NCBI RefSeq assembly: GCF_039537985.1
Contig: NZ_BAABBN010000004.1
Location: 1,302,001 to 1,366,000, forward strand
Origin: Litoribacillus peritrichatus
Lineage (GTDB): Bacteria; Pseudomonadota; Gammaproteobacteria; Pseudomonadales; Litoribrevibacteraceae
Reading direction: 5' to 3'
DNA: 64,000 nt
In this document: one piece after another, positions 9,497 to 18,633 of the stretch
Numbering within the stretch: the first letter of the stretch is position 1
Layout: each line of letters starts with the position of its first letter
Made by a program: the position numbers and the translations under genes
The notes under the pieces: model-generated
What the model was told of the DNA's origin: nothing
What the model saw: only the letters and a program-made list of their open reading frames with translations
Databases searched by the model: none

Positions 9497-10192
9497 TTAA
9501 AAAATACTCAGCCGGTAGCTTTCATTCTTAAGCCATTGCTTTGCTTGCAGATAATCAGGGTCCAGTTCTGCGACTAAATCCCAAAAAGCCTTTGAATGAT
9601 TCATGTGAACCAAGTGCGCAACCTCATGGCAGACTAAATACCTGACAACATTGAGCGGGGCCATCATGATCAGCCAGTTAAATTGCAAGACTCCGTCCGA
9701 GGTACAGTGCCCCCATTTGGTTTTAGTGCGTCGGAATTTAATGTCGGATATACGGTTATTCAAACCTTTTGGTTTTGAAACCTGCTCAACAAGCCTGGGA
9801 ATTGTTGCCTTAGCCAATTTAGTCAGAAACGAAGCAAAGGTTTTTTGGATGAGTGCTGTGTCATCTCGGGTGAGTTTAAACACTAATTGCTTGCTGGATT
9901 CATCAATAAAACACCCGCTACTGGAAGCATAGATAAACTTAAGTGTATAAGTTTCACCCAGTATCGTGATGGGCTCTTTGTCTTCAAGCTTGAACTTTTG
10001 GTGTTGTTTAACTTGCAGTTCTACTAACTTATTTTTTGCCCAGTCTTTTTTGCTGTTCACAAATGACTGAATGAAGTCGCTCGGTGTGTGATGGGGCGCT
10101 CTGACTTCAAGACCATTTGAGCTGACGTATAGCCCAATGGTTTTTCGCTTGCTGTATTTGATTTTTACTTGGTCTAGTAGGTGATCTTGCAT
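9497..10192 (-). CDS. YgjP/SprT-like zinc metallopeptidase-fold protein (M48 family)
   Basis: The 231-residue protein belongs to the COG1451/DUF45 (YgjP) family. The zinc signature HEVAHLVHMNHSKAFW is visible near residues 195-210: HExxH plus a downstream conserved histidine. The preceding RRTKTKWGHC segment is also family-typical. No signal peptide is seen, so it is probably cytoplasmic. Some members are reported as UTP pyrophosphatases and most are annotated only as metal-dependent hydrolases; the substrate here is unknown. It follows the DUF3820 and DUF3301 genes with gaps of 6 and 19 bases, suggesting one minus-strand transcript. Confidence 0.85.
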   Translation of the reverse strand: MQDHLLDQVKIKYSKRKTIGLYVSSNGLEVRAPHHTPSDFIQSFVNSKKDWAKNKLVELQVKQHQKFKLEDKEPITILGETYTLKFIYASSSGCFIDESSKQLVFKLTRDDTALIQKTFASFLTKLAKATIPRLVEQVSKPKGLNNRISDIKFRRTKTKWGHCTSDGVLQFNWLIMMAPLNVVRYLVCHEVAHLVHMNHSKAFWDLVAELDPDYLQAKQWLKNESYRLSIF

Positions 10193-10198
10193 GCGGTA

Positions 10199-10414
10199 TT
10201 ATTTGTTCTTTAGTGGATAAATAAGGCTTTCTTGTCCGTTGATGCGGATTTCAAGTGCTATTTGAAGTAATAACCCTAATTCGTTTTCAGGAAACCCTTT
10301 TTTAGAAAACCAGAGAAGGTATTCTTCTGGTAGGTCAATAATTGCTCGACCTTTGTATTTACCAAATGGCATTTTAAGGTTGGCTATTTTCAATAAGTGT
10401 TGCTTTTCAATCAT
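10199..10414 (-). CDS. DUF3820 family protein
   Basis: A 71-residue protein with the family core MPFGKYKGRAI.DLPEEYLLWF (residues about 15-36), which recognisably marks DUF3820, sometimes described as a putative quorum-sensing-regulated virulence factor. It has no signal peptide or membrane segment. It lies six bases upstream of the YgjP-like gene and is probably co-transcribed with it. The function is not known; the GKYKG motif also occurs in exonuclease-associated modules, which hints at nucleic-acid contact but does not show it. Confidence 0.8.
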   Translation of the reverse strand: MIEKQHLLKIANLKMPFGKYKGRAIIDLPEEYLLWFSKKGFPENELGLLLQIALEIRINGQESLIYPLKNK

Positions 10415-10433
10415 AGAGTAAATATGGCATTCA

Positions 10434-10751
10434 TTAATGCATGGTGTGTGGTTCTAATTCGATTTTCAGGATTTTATTTCCTAAAGTAATAACCCGACCT
10501 TGATAGCGGCTCTCCCCATCGCTAGAAAACTCAAAAATGTAAGAACGCCAGGCCTTAAGCCTGCCGTCTTCGTCTCTTTTAAACCAAAGCCCTCGCAGTG
10601 CGACCGCTTGATCCAGTAACTCCAAGTCCATATTGACACAATATTGTTTGGCTGCCCTGTATGCGATTTCTTTGTGACCTCTGGATTTCCACCAGTAGCT
10701 CAGAATCATAATCAGGATAAACAATACAAAAAGGTCTGATAATTCGTACAT
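10434..10751 (-). CDS. DUF3301 family single-pass membrane protein
   Basis: The 105 residues comprise an N-terminal hydrophobic helix (about residues 5-21) and a small cytoplasmic domain containing the conserved YCV.MDLELLDQ.VAL and FEFS.DGE.RYQG motifs of DUF3301. Function is unknown. In many gammaproteobacteria this family sits next to DUF3549 or DUF3820 genes; here DUF3820 follows 19 bases downstream on the same strand. Confidence 0.8.
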   Translation of the reverse strand: MYELSDLFVLFILIMILSYWWKSRGHKEIAYRAAKQYCVNMDLELLDQAVALRGLWFKRDEDGRLKAWRSYIFEFSSDGESRYQGRVITLGNKILKIELEPHTMH

Positions 10752-10853
10752 GCGAGGCTCAGGTTAGATGCAGAAATTGAGTTTGATCAGACAATCATGG
10801 TGACAATCTGGCCGGAATTCAATAGGGAAGGGTAGGTATGTGTAAAATTTCTG

Positions 10854-12191
10854 TCAGTTATCTTTGATGCTGTCGGTTTCAACGATCAGTTTCAACTTAC
10901 AGTGCTCTACTTTTTCAATAGTAATCAGCTGTTCGATGTTTTTTTCTGTGATAACCCTGCCTTTGGATATCAATAAAATACCAAAGTTATTGACGATGTC
11001 TGTTGCGGTTATCATTCCGGGTTTCAAAGCCATTACATCCATAGCGGATTGGTTGGGCGATAGGCTGCATAGGTCATAATCATCCACCAACTTTTGTAGT
11101 ATGTTCACCAGTTTCAGGTCATACATTTTACCGGATCGGCCTTTGATATGGGAAAAAGCCTGCTTGGCGTCGCGTTGCGTTTTATTGATAAGGCCGAGCT
11201 GTAATCCTATGAAATCACGAGAAATTCGTAAAATTTTGGCACCGTAGCTCATTTCATTGGCAACAAGCTTGTTTGGGTATCCTGAACCGTCCAGATTTTC
11301 TAAGTGTTGGGTAATGAATTCACAGCAAGACTCAAGGCCTTTGATATTCATTAATATAGAAGCCCCACGATCCGGGTATCGAATGTATTCTTTTAGTTGT
11401 TCCCTGGATAGTTCAGGTTCTGGCATTGAAAGAATTTCATCGGATAAGGTTATCTTGCCCAGCTCATGCAAAAGCCCGGAATACATTACTTGCTGGATAA
11501 TGGGTTTGGGTAGGTCAAGATAAGAGGCTATGTCTTTGGCAAGCTCAGCAACTAAAGTGGGGCGTTGATACTCAATCTGAAATCGGCTGGAAATGACGCT
11601 GGAAAAAACCCGAATAAACATGTCGTAACTGTCGATCAACTCGTTGTAGGATTGATCCAGAAGCTCCATGGTGCGGCTGAGTTCTTCCGTTCTTTGTTTT
11701 ACTTTCTCTTCCAGTTCAGAATTAAATGATTTCAGTTTCTTATTTTGACGGTGAGTCAGAACCAGTAACTGGTGTTTTTCCCGTTCAAGCCGTTTTACTT
11801 TTAAGGCTTCCTCGATACTGAGCTTTAAATCTTCATCTTCCCAGGGTTTGCTGATGTAGCGATAAATGCCACCTTTATTGAGTGCGGTAATGGTTGATGC
11901 GATATCCGAGTGGCCAGTGAGTAATATACTCTTAACGGCAGGGAATTGCTGGCGAGCTTTGGTGAGAAACTCCGCACCGTCCATTTGTGGCATACGCATG
12001 TCGGAAACGATAAGGTCAATGTCGATGTCTTTAAGCATTTCCAGGCCTTCAATGCCACTTTCAGCAAAGTGGCATTGAAATGACGCCTTTTTGAATAAGC
12101 GTTTCAGTGCTCTGAGTATTTGTGGTTCATCGTCGACAAAAAGCACGTTCTCTTGCAGTTGTGCTCTAGCATTCGGCGCTACATTGCTCAT
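10854..12191 (-). CDS. Response regulator with receiver and degenerate HD-GYP domain
   Basis: The 445 residues carry an N-terminal receiver domain with acidic pocket D20-D21, phosphoacceptor D64 in SDMRMPQMDG and the conserved lysine in ISKPWED near 112. A coiled coil (about 130-180) follows, then an HD-GYP-like domain. The HD-GYP signature is altered: the metal-binding HD reads HE (LLHELGKI), and the second motif reads QHLENLDGSGYP in place of HHExxDGSGYP. Cyclic-di-GMP hydrolysis is therefore doubtful, and a binding or structural role is possible. It overlaps the kinase gene by 26 bases, so the pair is translationally linked. The last 70 or so residues form a small beta-rich tail. Confidence 0.88.
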   Translation of the reverse strand: MSNVAPNARAQLQENVLFVDDEPQILRALKRLFKKASFQCHFAESGIEGLEMLKDIDIDLIVSDMRMPQMDGAEFLTKARQQFPAVKSILLTGHSDIASTITALNKGGIYRYISKPWEDEDLKLSIEEALKVKRLEREKHQLLVLTHRQNKKLKSFNSELEEKVKQRTEELSRTMELLDQSYNELIDSYDMFIRVFSSVISSRFQIEYQRPTLVAELAKDIASYLDLPKPIIQQVMYSGLLHELGKITLSDEILSMPEPELSREQLKEYIRYPDRGASILMNIKGLESCCEFITQHLENLDGSGYPNKLVANEMSYGAKILRISRDFIGLQLGLINKTQRDAKQAFSHIKGRSGKMYDLKLVNILQKLVDDYDLCSLSPNQSAMDVMALKPGMITATDIVNNFGILLISKGRVITEKNIEQLITIEKVEHCKLKLIVETDSIKDN

Positions 12192-13992
12192 CTGTTTCTT
12201 CTTTTTCCAAAGGCTGTTTTATGGGCAGTATGGTGGTGAAGGTTGTTCCTTTGCCCTTTTTACTGGCTACTTTAATATTGCCATTGTGGCGTTGGATTAT
12301 GCCGTAAGACAGTGATAAACCTAGCCCGGTACCTTTTCCTACTGGTTTGGTGGTAAAAAATGGGTCGAATATCTTCTTTAGGGTTGTTTCGTCAATACCG
12401 TGGCCAGTGTCGGATATAGAAAAAGAAATATGGTCATCGTTGAGCTGCTCCGTTTTAATTTTAATGATGCCTCGCTCATCAATTGCGTGGGCTGCATTAA
12501 CAATAAAGTTGAGCACAACCTGGCCTATTTGAGATTCAACTATTTCGACGTCCGGCAGGTCTTCCGCATAATCTGTTTCAACATCTATTTTGTACTTGAT
12601 TTCGTTGTGTGCAATATTTAGCGCTTTTTTGATTGGGTTATGTATATCGCACATGACCAGGTGCCCGGTATCTGTACGAGAGAAGTCTTTTAAGTCATTA
12701 ACAATGTCTCGGACTCGGGTGATTCCGTCGTTTGCATCCTCCAAAAGTTCGGGTAAATCTTCGTCTAATTCCTCCAGATCAATCTCTTCTAATAAATTGT
12801 TGAAGTATTTAATGATAGATTGATCAGGGTGTTTATCTAATTGCTGTCGAATATTTTTCAGTGTGTCTAATAGGGTTTGGCTGTATTCCCCAAGCACTGA
12901 AATATTGGTTTTTACAAAACCGATGGGGTTATTGATCTCATGCGCCACCCCGGCAGCCAGTTGGCCGATGGAGGCCATTTTTTCAGACTGGAGCAATTGT
13001 TCCTGAGCTTCCTGAAGCTGTTGGATCAGTTCTTTTTGAGTTTCTTGTTCATGCTTCAGAGCTTTATTGGAACGTGCTAGTGCTCGCATCAGGCTGTTTT
13101 TGTCCAAACCCATAAAGACGGATGAAATTATCTGCTCTATATAAACATGATCTGTAATTGTATAAGGTGCCTTTATATTGGGTTTTGAAAGAACAATGGT
13201 CACTTTGCGATTACGAGCTGCGCTTTTGGCAGGGCCAATCAATATGTGTTCGTGTAACTCTAAAGGAGAGGTGTTGTTACTTTGCGGCGAAGCGTTCTCC
13301 AGAATGTAGTCGCTCATTCTATCGAGGTCATGGCCTTTGGCTCTTAAAACCTTGAGAATGTTTTTAATACTTTCATTTTTGCAGCCTTTACAAACGCTGA
13401 ACTCTCCCTTGCCATCAACCAAAATGGCGCCTTTGGTTGAATTACTGATGAGCATTAATCTTGTTAACAGTTCCTGATAGAGATTTTTGTCTTCTTTAAC
13501 TATGTTTTTGGTCCACTCAATACACTCAGCCCAAACCACCTGGTATCTCATGTGATTTTGTAAGTCGCTTAGCTCATTGTTTGTTGAGATGAGTTTTCGT
13601 TTAAACCCCAGGGATTGAGTGGCCCAGTAAATTTCTTCAAGAATGTGTTCGGGTAAATTTTGTGATGTTTCACTTAATAGCATGAGAATGGAGTCTTCAT
13701 GCTTATCGACCGGCACACAATAGATGTGGGTGTGATAGTTTTTGTGCTCAAAGGTCAGCTCCGAGGCGGTCCATTCGAAATGTGAAGCATTTTTTTGAGC
13801 GTGTTCAAAAAAAACAAAAGGAGCTACGTCGATGACAGCATCTACGGACTCAGCATATAAGGAGTTTTCCATGTTGGGTTCGAAATCGACATCTTGCCAA
13901 AACCAGCAAACTCCAAAACCTTTGAGCTGATCTTTCAGTATGTCAAGAATCTCAACAAGTGACTGATCAACACCGGATTTCCGTATTCTCAT
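12166..13992 (-). CDS. Soluble sensor histidine kinase
   Basis: The 608 residues have no membrane segment. The first ~300 residues form an unrecognised sensor region containing a CKGC motif. A coiled coil rich in Gln and Glu follows (about 305-340), then the H-box AHEINNPIGF with the phospho-acceptor near H348, and a HATPase domain with DTGHGI and GTGLGLS nucleotide-binding boxes near 515-560. This kinase-core type is often paired with HD- or receiver-domain regulators. Its partner is the overlapping gene downstream. The cytoplasmic location and CxxC suggest internal sensing, possibly of redox or metal state, but that is inference only. Confidence 0.88.
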   Translation of the reverse strand: MRIRKSGVDQSLVEILDILKDQLKGFGVCWFWQDVDFEPNMENSLYAESVDAVIDVAPFVFFEHAQKNASHFEWTASELTFEHKNYHTHIYCVPVDKHEDSILMLLSETSQNLPEHILEEIYWATQSLGFKRKLISTNNELSDLQNHMRYQVVWAECIEWTKNIVKEDKNLYQELLTRLMLISNSTKGAILVDGKGEFSVCKGCKNESIKNILKVLRAKGHDLDRMSDYILENASPQSNNTSPLELHEHILIGPAKSAARNRKVTIVLSKPNIKAPYTITDHVYIEQIISSVFMGLDKNSLMRALARSNKALKHEQETQKELIQQLQEAQEQLLQSEKMASIGQLAAGVAHEINNPIGFVKTNISVLGEYSQTLLDTLKNIRQQLDKHPDQSIIKYFNNLLEEIDLEELDEDLPELLEDANDGITRVRDIVNDLKDFSRTDTGHLVMCDIHNPIKKALNIAHNEIKYKIDVETDYAEDLPDVEIVESQIGQVVLNFIVNAAHAIDERGIIKIKTEQLNDDHISFSISDTGHGIDETTLKKIFDPFFTTKPVGKGTGLGLSLSYGIIQRHNGNIKVASKKGKGTTFTTILPIKQPLEKEETDEQCSAEC

Positions 13993-14263
13993 GATAGCTG
14001 GGTCCGTCTATGAGTGATATTCTATTAGCTGTTATTTTGTAATAGACAAGGGAACTAAGGGTGTCAAGGTCAGCAGGTATGGATAACGGATATTTCTCGG
14101 AATAGAAATTGTCTTAGAATATGCTTGTAAGGCATTGATTAGTAATGTTGATTGCTTTAATTTTTTTGCTGTTTCATGAAATATGGCGAACAACTCTCGG
14201 AATACCTGAGTATTTCAGTTAGAATAGCTGCCCGCTTGAATAATTGGTTAAAGTTTGAACAAT

Positions 14264-16546
14264 ATGTCTGCAGCTGTTTCACTTACATCTCGTCAAAACC
14301 CGACAAAAATATTTGATTATCCTAAGTATTGGGCCGAATGTTATGGCCATTCCAAGTTTCTTCCGACCACCCGAGAGGAAATGGATGCTTTAGGTTGGGA
14401 TAGCTGCGACATCATCATTGTTACTGGTGATGCCTATGTCGATCATGCGAGCTTTGGTATGGCCGTATTAGGCAGAACTCTGGAAGCTCAGGGTTTTCGT
14501 GTTGGCATCATTGATCAACCGGACTGGAAAGATAAATCCAACTTTGAGGTTTTGGGTAAGCCTAATCTCTATTTTGGTGTAACGGCCGGCAACATGGACT
14601 CTATGATCAATCGTTACACTGCGGATCGTCGGTTGAGGCATGATGATGCTTATACTCCAGGTGAGTTACCTGGAAAACGACCGGAGCGTGCAGTCACTGT
14701 TTATTCTCAAAAGTGTAAAGAAGCGTTTAAAGATGTGCCTATTATTATTGGAGGCATTGAAGCCAGCTTAAGACGCTTAGCGCACTATGACTATTGGTCT
14801 GAAAGTATACGCCGATCTGTGCTGCTGGATTCTACGGCCGACATGTTAATGTACGGCAACTCTGAACGATCATTGATTGAAGTATCTCATCGCTTGGCAA
14901 ATGGCGAAAAAATTGGAGATATTACCAATGTTCGTGGCACCGGTTTTTTACGAAAGAAAATGCCGGAAGGGTGGGATGAAATTGACTCTACTCGTTTGGA
15001 TCAGCCGGGGCGAGTGGTTCCTAAGAAAAACCCTTATGAATACGTTAATGAAGATGATAAGCCGGAAGCCGGCGCCGAGCAGGCAGTAAAAATCATTCCT
15101 GATATCGGAGCACGACAAACAGACCCTGAGCGTAGCTTTATTAGGCTTCCTTCTTTTGAACAGGTTCGAAAAGATGAAATCTTGTACGCTCATACGGATC
15201 GCATCTTCCATAAAGAAACCAATCCGGGTAACGCCAGAGCGTTGGTTCAACGCCATGGCCGAAATGATATTTGGTTAAATCCTCCTCCGATTCCTTTGAC
15301 GACGGAAGAGTTGGACTGGGTTTTTGAAATGCCATATCAGCGTGTGCCTCACCCGAAGTATGGAGATGCACGCATTCCTGCGTATGAAATGATTCGCTTC
15401 TCCATTAATATCATGCGCGGTTGTTTTGGCGGATGTACGTTCTGCTCGATTACGGAACACGAAGGGCGCATTATTCAGAGCCGCTCTGAAAAATCCATCC
15501 TGGATGAAATAGAGAAAGTTCGTGATAAAACCCCAGGGTTCACTGGTGTGATCTCTGACCTTGGCGGTCCGACCGCAAATATGTATCGCCTGAACTGTAA
15601 AGATAAAAAGATTGAAGAAACTTGTCGTCGTCCTTCCTGCGTGTATCCGTCCATCTGTTCAAACATGCAAACAGATCATAGTCATACCACTCAGCTTTAT
15701 CGTAAGGCCAGAGATCTGGATGGCGTGAAGAAGATTGCCATTGCATCCGGTCTGCGTTATGACCTGGCAGTGGAAGATCCAGAATACGTGAAGGAGTTAG
15801 TTACTCATCATGTTGGTGGATACTTAAAAATTGCCCCTGAACACAGTGAAGATGGCCCGCTGGACAAGATGATGAAGCCGGGCATGGGAACGTATTACCG
15901 CTTTAAGCAGATGTTCGAAAAATTCTCTAAAGAAGCAGGCAAAGAACAATATCTGATTCCTTACTTTATTTCTGCCCATCCGGGATCAACGGATAAGGAT
16001 ATGATGAACCTTGCTTTGTGGCTGAAAGAAAATGGTTTCCGGGTGGACCAGGTTCAAAACTTCTACCCATCGCCGATGGCTACGGCAACTACCATGTATT
16101 ACACAGAGCGTAATCCGCTTAAACCTGTTAAGAAAGGCGACGGGGAAATTGTTTTCAGTGCCAAGACCAAAGAGCAACGTAAACTGCATAAAGCGTTTTT
16201 AAGATACCACGACCCGGACAATTGGCCCGCACTTCGCGAGGCATTAAAGAGATTGGGTAAAATGAATCTTATTGGTCACGGTAAAGGTTGTTTAGTACCG
16301 CCAGAAACGCGTCGAGAAATTGAAGCTCGTAAAAGAAATCACAGAATGAAGAACACCGGAGCCGGTAAAAAATTCATGCATGCCAGAACTCAGCATACAG
16401 GTTTACCGTATAATCCGGATGAGCAAAAGAAGCGCCAAAAGCCGAGCGGCAATAAGCCTAAAGCCACTAATGGTAACTCTAAGACTGGTAGTTCGGCGAA
16501 AAGGACTCCACTGACCAAGGTCAAAAAGTCTAAAACTAAACGATGA
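14264..16546 (+). CDS. ygiQ: YgiQ family radical SAM protein
   Basis: The 760-residue protein belongs to the UPF0313/YgiQ radical-SAM family (E. coli about 739). An N-terminal cobalamin-binding-like region (about 30-170) contains IIVTGDAYVDH, then the radical-SAM cluster motif MRGCFGGCTFC supplies C387, C391 and C394 for the [4Fe-4S] cluster. A second cysteine group occurs at CRRPSCVYPSIC near 455. The C-terminal ~60 residues are a Lys-rich disordered tail. I use ATG 14264, since homologues begin just here; a TTG three codons upstream is possible. The reaction catalysed is unknown. The gene is divergent from the kinase operon across a 271-base spacer. Confidence 0.92.
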   Translation: MSAAVSLTSRQNPTKIFDYPKYWAECYGHSKFLPTTREEMDALGWDSCDIIIVTGDAYVDHASFGMAVLGRTLEAQGFRVGIIDQPDWKDKSNFEVLGKPNLYFGVTAGNMDSMINRYTADRRLRHDDAYTPGELPGKRPERAVTVYSQKCKEAFKDVPIIIGGIEASLRRLAHYDYWSESIRRSVLLDSTADMLMYGNSERSLIEVSHRLANGEKIGDITNVRGTGFLRKKMPEGWDEIDSTRLDQPGRVVPKKNPYEYVNEDDKPEAGAEQAVKIIPDIGARQTDPERSFIRLPSFEQVRKDEILYAHTDRIFHKETNPGNARALVQRHGRNDIWLNPPPIPLTTEELDWVFEMPYQRVPHPKYGDARIPAYEMIRFSINIMRGCFGGCTFCSITEHEGRIIQSRSEKSILDEIEKVRDKTPGFTGVISDLGGPTANMYRLNCKDKKIEETCRRPSCVYPSICSNMQTDHSHTTQLYRKARDLDGVKKIAIASGLRYDLAVEDPEYVKELVTHHVGGYLKIAPEHSEDGPLDKMMKPGMGTYYRFKQMFEKFSKEAGKEQYLIPYFISAHPGSTDKDMMNLALWLKENGFRVDQVQNFYPSPMATATTMYYTERNPLKPVKKGDGEIVFSAKTKEQRKLHKAFLRYHDPDNWPALREALKRLGKMNLIGHGKGCLVPPETRREIEARKRNHRMKNTGAGKKFMHARTQHTGLPYNPDEQKKRQKPSGNKPKATNGNSKTGSSAKRTPLTKVKKSKTKR

Positions 16547-16611
16547 CATTAGGCTTACATGTGTTAGCATACGCGCACTTTTAAATTGACTGTCGTTAAG
16601 AGAGGGTAGTA

Positions 16612-17196
16612 GTGCGTCGTACCATTTATAACACGCCTATAGTTCGTCAAGTGTTTTGGGTTCTTTCCTGGATCGGTATTAAGTTGTCCGGCTGGAAAAT
16701 CGTTGGAACACCGCCTAAAGAGAAAAAATTTATTCTGGTTGCTGTGCCGCATACCAGTAACTGGGATTTCCCGATTACGTTGGCCATGTCTTTTCTGTTG
16801 GGTTTTCGTTTGAACTGGATGGGGAAGGATACGTTATTTAAAGGCCCTATGGGGCCGGTGATGCGCTGGTTGGGCGGCATCTCGGTTGATCGCAGTAAAA
16901 GTAATAACCTGGTTCAGCAGATTATTGATGACATCAGTCAGCTGGAGCAATGCGCCCTGGCAATACCTCCTGAGGGCACTCGCTCACGCACTGAACGCTG
17001 GAAAACAGGTTTTTACTATATTGCGACAGGTGCGGATTTACCGATTGGTTTAGCCTACTTGGACTATAAGAATAAAGAAGGCGGCTTTGGCCCTACCTTT
17101 TACCCAACCGGAGACATCGATAAGGACATTGCAGAAATGCAAAAGTTTTATAAAGGTATCTCTGGTAAGCGTGCTGATCAATGCGCTAATGACTGA
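16612..17196 (+). CDS. 1-acylglycerol-3-phosphate-type acyltransferase
   Basis: A 194-residue PlsC-like acyltransferase with the catalytic HxxxxD as HTSNWD (H47, D52) and the phosphate-binding PPEGTRSR near residue 123. An N-terminal amphipathic or hydrophobic helix (about 10-26) suggests peripheral association with the inner membrane. It is shorter than canonical PlsC (about 245). This subgroup is often annotated as a lysophospholipid or glycerol acyltransferase, and the acceptor cannot be told from sequence. GTG 16612 is preceded by AGAGGG seven bases upstream. It lies 65 bases after ygiQ and is closed by a terminator before rlmJ. Confidence 0.85.
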   Translation: MRRTIYNTPIVRQVFWVLSWIGIKLSGWKIVGTPPKEKKFILVAVPHTSNWDFPITLAMSFLLGFRLNWMGKDTLFKGPMGPVMRWLGGISVDRSKSNNLVQQIIDDISQLEQCALAIPPEGTRSRTERWKTGFYYIATGADLPIGLAYLDYKNKEGGFGPTFYPTGDIDKDIAEMQKFYKGISGKRADQCAND

Positions 17197-17259
17197 TCAT
17201 TTTAACGGTTCGTTTTAGCTGTTCGTTTTAAATAAACCGTTTAAAATTGCTGATTAACT

Positions 17260-17290
17260 AACGAGTCGCTAGAATTGCGGCTCGTTTTCG
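17260..17290 (+). terminator. Intrinsic terminator after the acyltransferase gene
   Basis: AACGAGTCGC pairs with GCGGCTCGTT (one G-U pair) around a seven-base loop, followed by TTTTCG. It lies just ahead of the rlmJ start, so rlmJ transcription must begin inside or beyond it, or read through it. Confidence 0.65.
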
Positions 17291-17307
17291 TTTCTGGAAC
17301 TAAAAAT

Positions 17308-18156
17308 ATGTTGAGTTACCGTCATGCGTTCCACGCTGGTAATCATGCAGATGTGTTAAAGCACTCTGTTCTTGTGGCTATTCTTGATTATTATCTAAAA
17401 AAAGATAAGCCTTTTTGGTACGTGGATACGCACTCCGGTGCTGGCATGTATAAGCTGGATAGTAAGTTCGCAGCCAAAAACGCGGAGTTTAAGACAGGCA
17501 TAAGCAAGCTTTATCATAAAGATGGCTTGCCACAGTTTCTTGAGATGTTCATTGCTCAGGTTAAAGCAGCTAACACAGGAAAAAGAAGTCTGACGTATTA
17601 TCCTGGTTCGCCTTGGTTTGCTGCTAAGATGCTGCGTCCATCTGATAAATTGAGATTGCATGAGCTGCATCCTACTGACAGTCAGTTATTGCAAGACAAT
17701 ATGAAGTCAATGGTCAGGAAGCGAGCGCACGTGGATAAAAGTGATGGGTTTTCCGGTTTGAAAGCCATCATGCCGCCGCCGACTAAACGAAGCGTGGTAT
17801 TAATTGATCCGCCGTTTGAAGATAAGTCTGATTATAAAACCGTTGTTAATACCCTAAAAGAAAGTGTAAAGCGTTTCAGTTCTGGTACATTTGCGATCTG
17901 GTATCCGCAATTGTCGAGCAAAGAAAGTAAGGATTTACCTGAAAAGCTGAAAAGAACAGACGCTAAATCGTGGCTGCATGTGACGCTTTCCATTAAAGGC
18001 GAGCCAAAAGGAAAGGGCATGTACGGTAGCGGAATGTTTGTGGTGAACCCGCCGTATTTGTTAGTTCAGCAGTTAGAAGAGGCGTTGCCGGTAATGAAGG
18101 CAATGCTTTGCGACCCCTTGTCTGGTTCTGTGTCTTTGGAGCATAAAGGCATTTAA
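17308..18156 (+). CDS. rlmJ: 23S rRNA m6A2030 methyltransferase RlmJ
   Basis: RlmJ methylates A2030 of 23S rRNA using S-adenosylmethionine. The 282-residue product (E. coli 280) starts MLSYRHAFHAGNHADVLKH, the near-invariant N-terminus of the family, which is why ATG 17308 is chosen over an upstream ATG-less extension. The SAM pocket includes DTHSGAG near residues 45-51, and the catalytic methyltransferase motif appears as LIDPPFE near 165-171, matching the (D)PPF/Y motif of N6-adenine methyltransferases. The gene converges on ppnP across a perfect 13-bp hairpin. Confidence 0.94.
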   Translation: MLSYRHAFHAGNHADVLKHSVLVAILDYYLKKDKPFWYVDTHSGAGMYKLDSKFAAKNAEFKTGISKLYHKDGLPQFLEMFIAQVKAANTGKRSLTYYPGSPWFAAKMLRPSDKLRLHELHPTDSQLLQDNMKSMVRKRAHVDKSDGFSGLKAIMPPPTKRSVVLIDPPFEDKSDYKTVVNTLKESVKRFSSGTFAIWYPQLSSKESKDLPEKLKRTDAKSWLHVTLSIKGEPKGKGMYGSGMFVVNPPYLLVQQLEEALPVMKAMLCDPLSGSVSLEHKGI

Positions 18157-18162
18157 CTGAGA

Positions 18163-18195
18163 TTGTTTGCTATTCCTGAAAAGAATAGCAAACAA
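18163..18195. terminator. Hairpin between rlmJ and ppnP
   Basis: Thirteen-base perfect stem TTGTTTGCTATTC/GAATAGCAAACAA with a seven-base loop. It lies six bases after the rlmJ stop and eight bases before the ppnP stop. Neither side has a clean T tract, so it may act as an mRNA end stabiliser as much as a terminator. Confidence 0.6.
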
Positions 18196-18202
18196 CAATT
18201 TC

Positions 18203-18484
18203 TTACTCGTAAGTACAGAAATAAGCAGTATCAACAGCGACTTTCAATTGAAACTTGTTGTTTGCTGCAATATCAAAAGACTCGCCTTTATTGAACGTTT
18301 TCCATTCTGTCTCGCCCGGTAATAAAGTTGTTAAGGCACCAGAAACGACAGTCATTACTTCGTTTTGGCTTGTGCCGAATTCGTACTCGCCGGGAGCCAT
18401 TACGCCAACCGTTGCAGGAAGTGTTTCTGTTTGAAGTGCAATGGACTTCACTTTGCCTTCAAAGTATTCGTTTACGTCGAACAT
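18203..18484 (-). CDS. ppnP: Pyrimidine/purine nucleoside phosphorylase PpnP (DUF1255)
   Basis: Small cupin-fold enzyme of 93 residues (E. coli YaiE/PpnP 94). It reversibly phosphorolyses a range of nucleosides to base and ribose-1-phosphate in the cytoplasm. The family pattern GVM.PGEYEFGT..NEVMTVVSG and the C-terminal ending AYFCTYE are visible. A GGAG ribosome site lies about six bases ahead of ATG 18484. It is a monocistronic gene, divergent from the secreted-protein gene at 18634 and convergent with rlmJ. Confidence 0.93.
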   Translation of the reverse strand: MFDVNEYFEGKVKSIALQTETLPATVGVMAPGEYEFGTSQNEVMTVVSGALTTLLPGETEWKTFNKGESFDIAANNKFQLKVAVDTAYFCTYE

Positions 18485-18633
18485 TGTATTCTCCTAAATT
18501 TTTGGTGGCGGCATTATATCACCGATGGTTATAAGATAAATCTCGGATTGAATTCAGTGTCCCATTTAAAGGCAAAGTGCAGTGGGTTGCTTTGAACTAC
18601 CTTTTAAATATTGTCCTTTAAAAGGAGTGCATC

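Noticed and set aside
10854..13992. Two-component pair as a phage or defence system
   Set aside because: Kinase and receiver domains are of ordinary type; no nuclease or effector domain is present, and the genes follow housekeeping ones.
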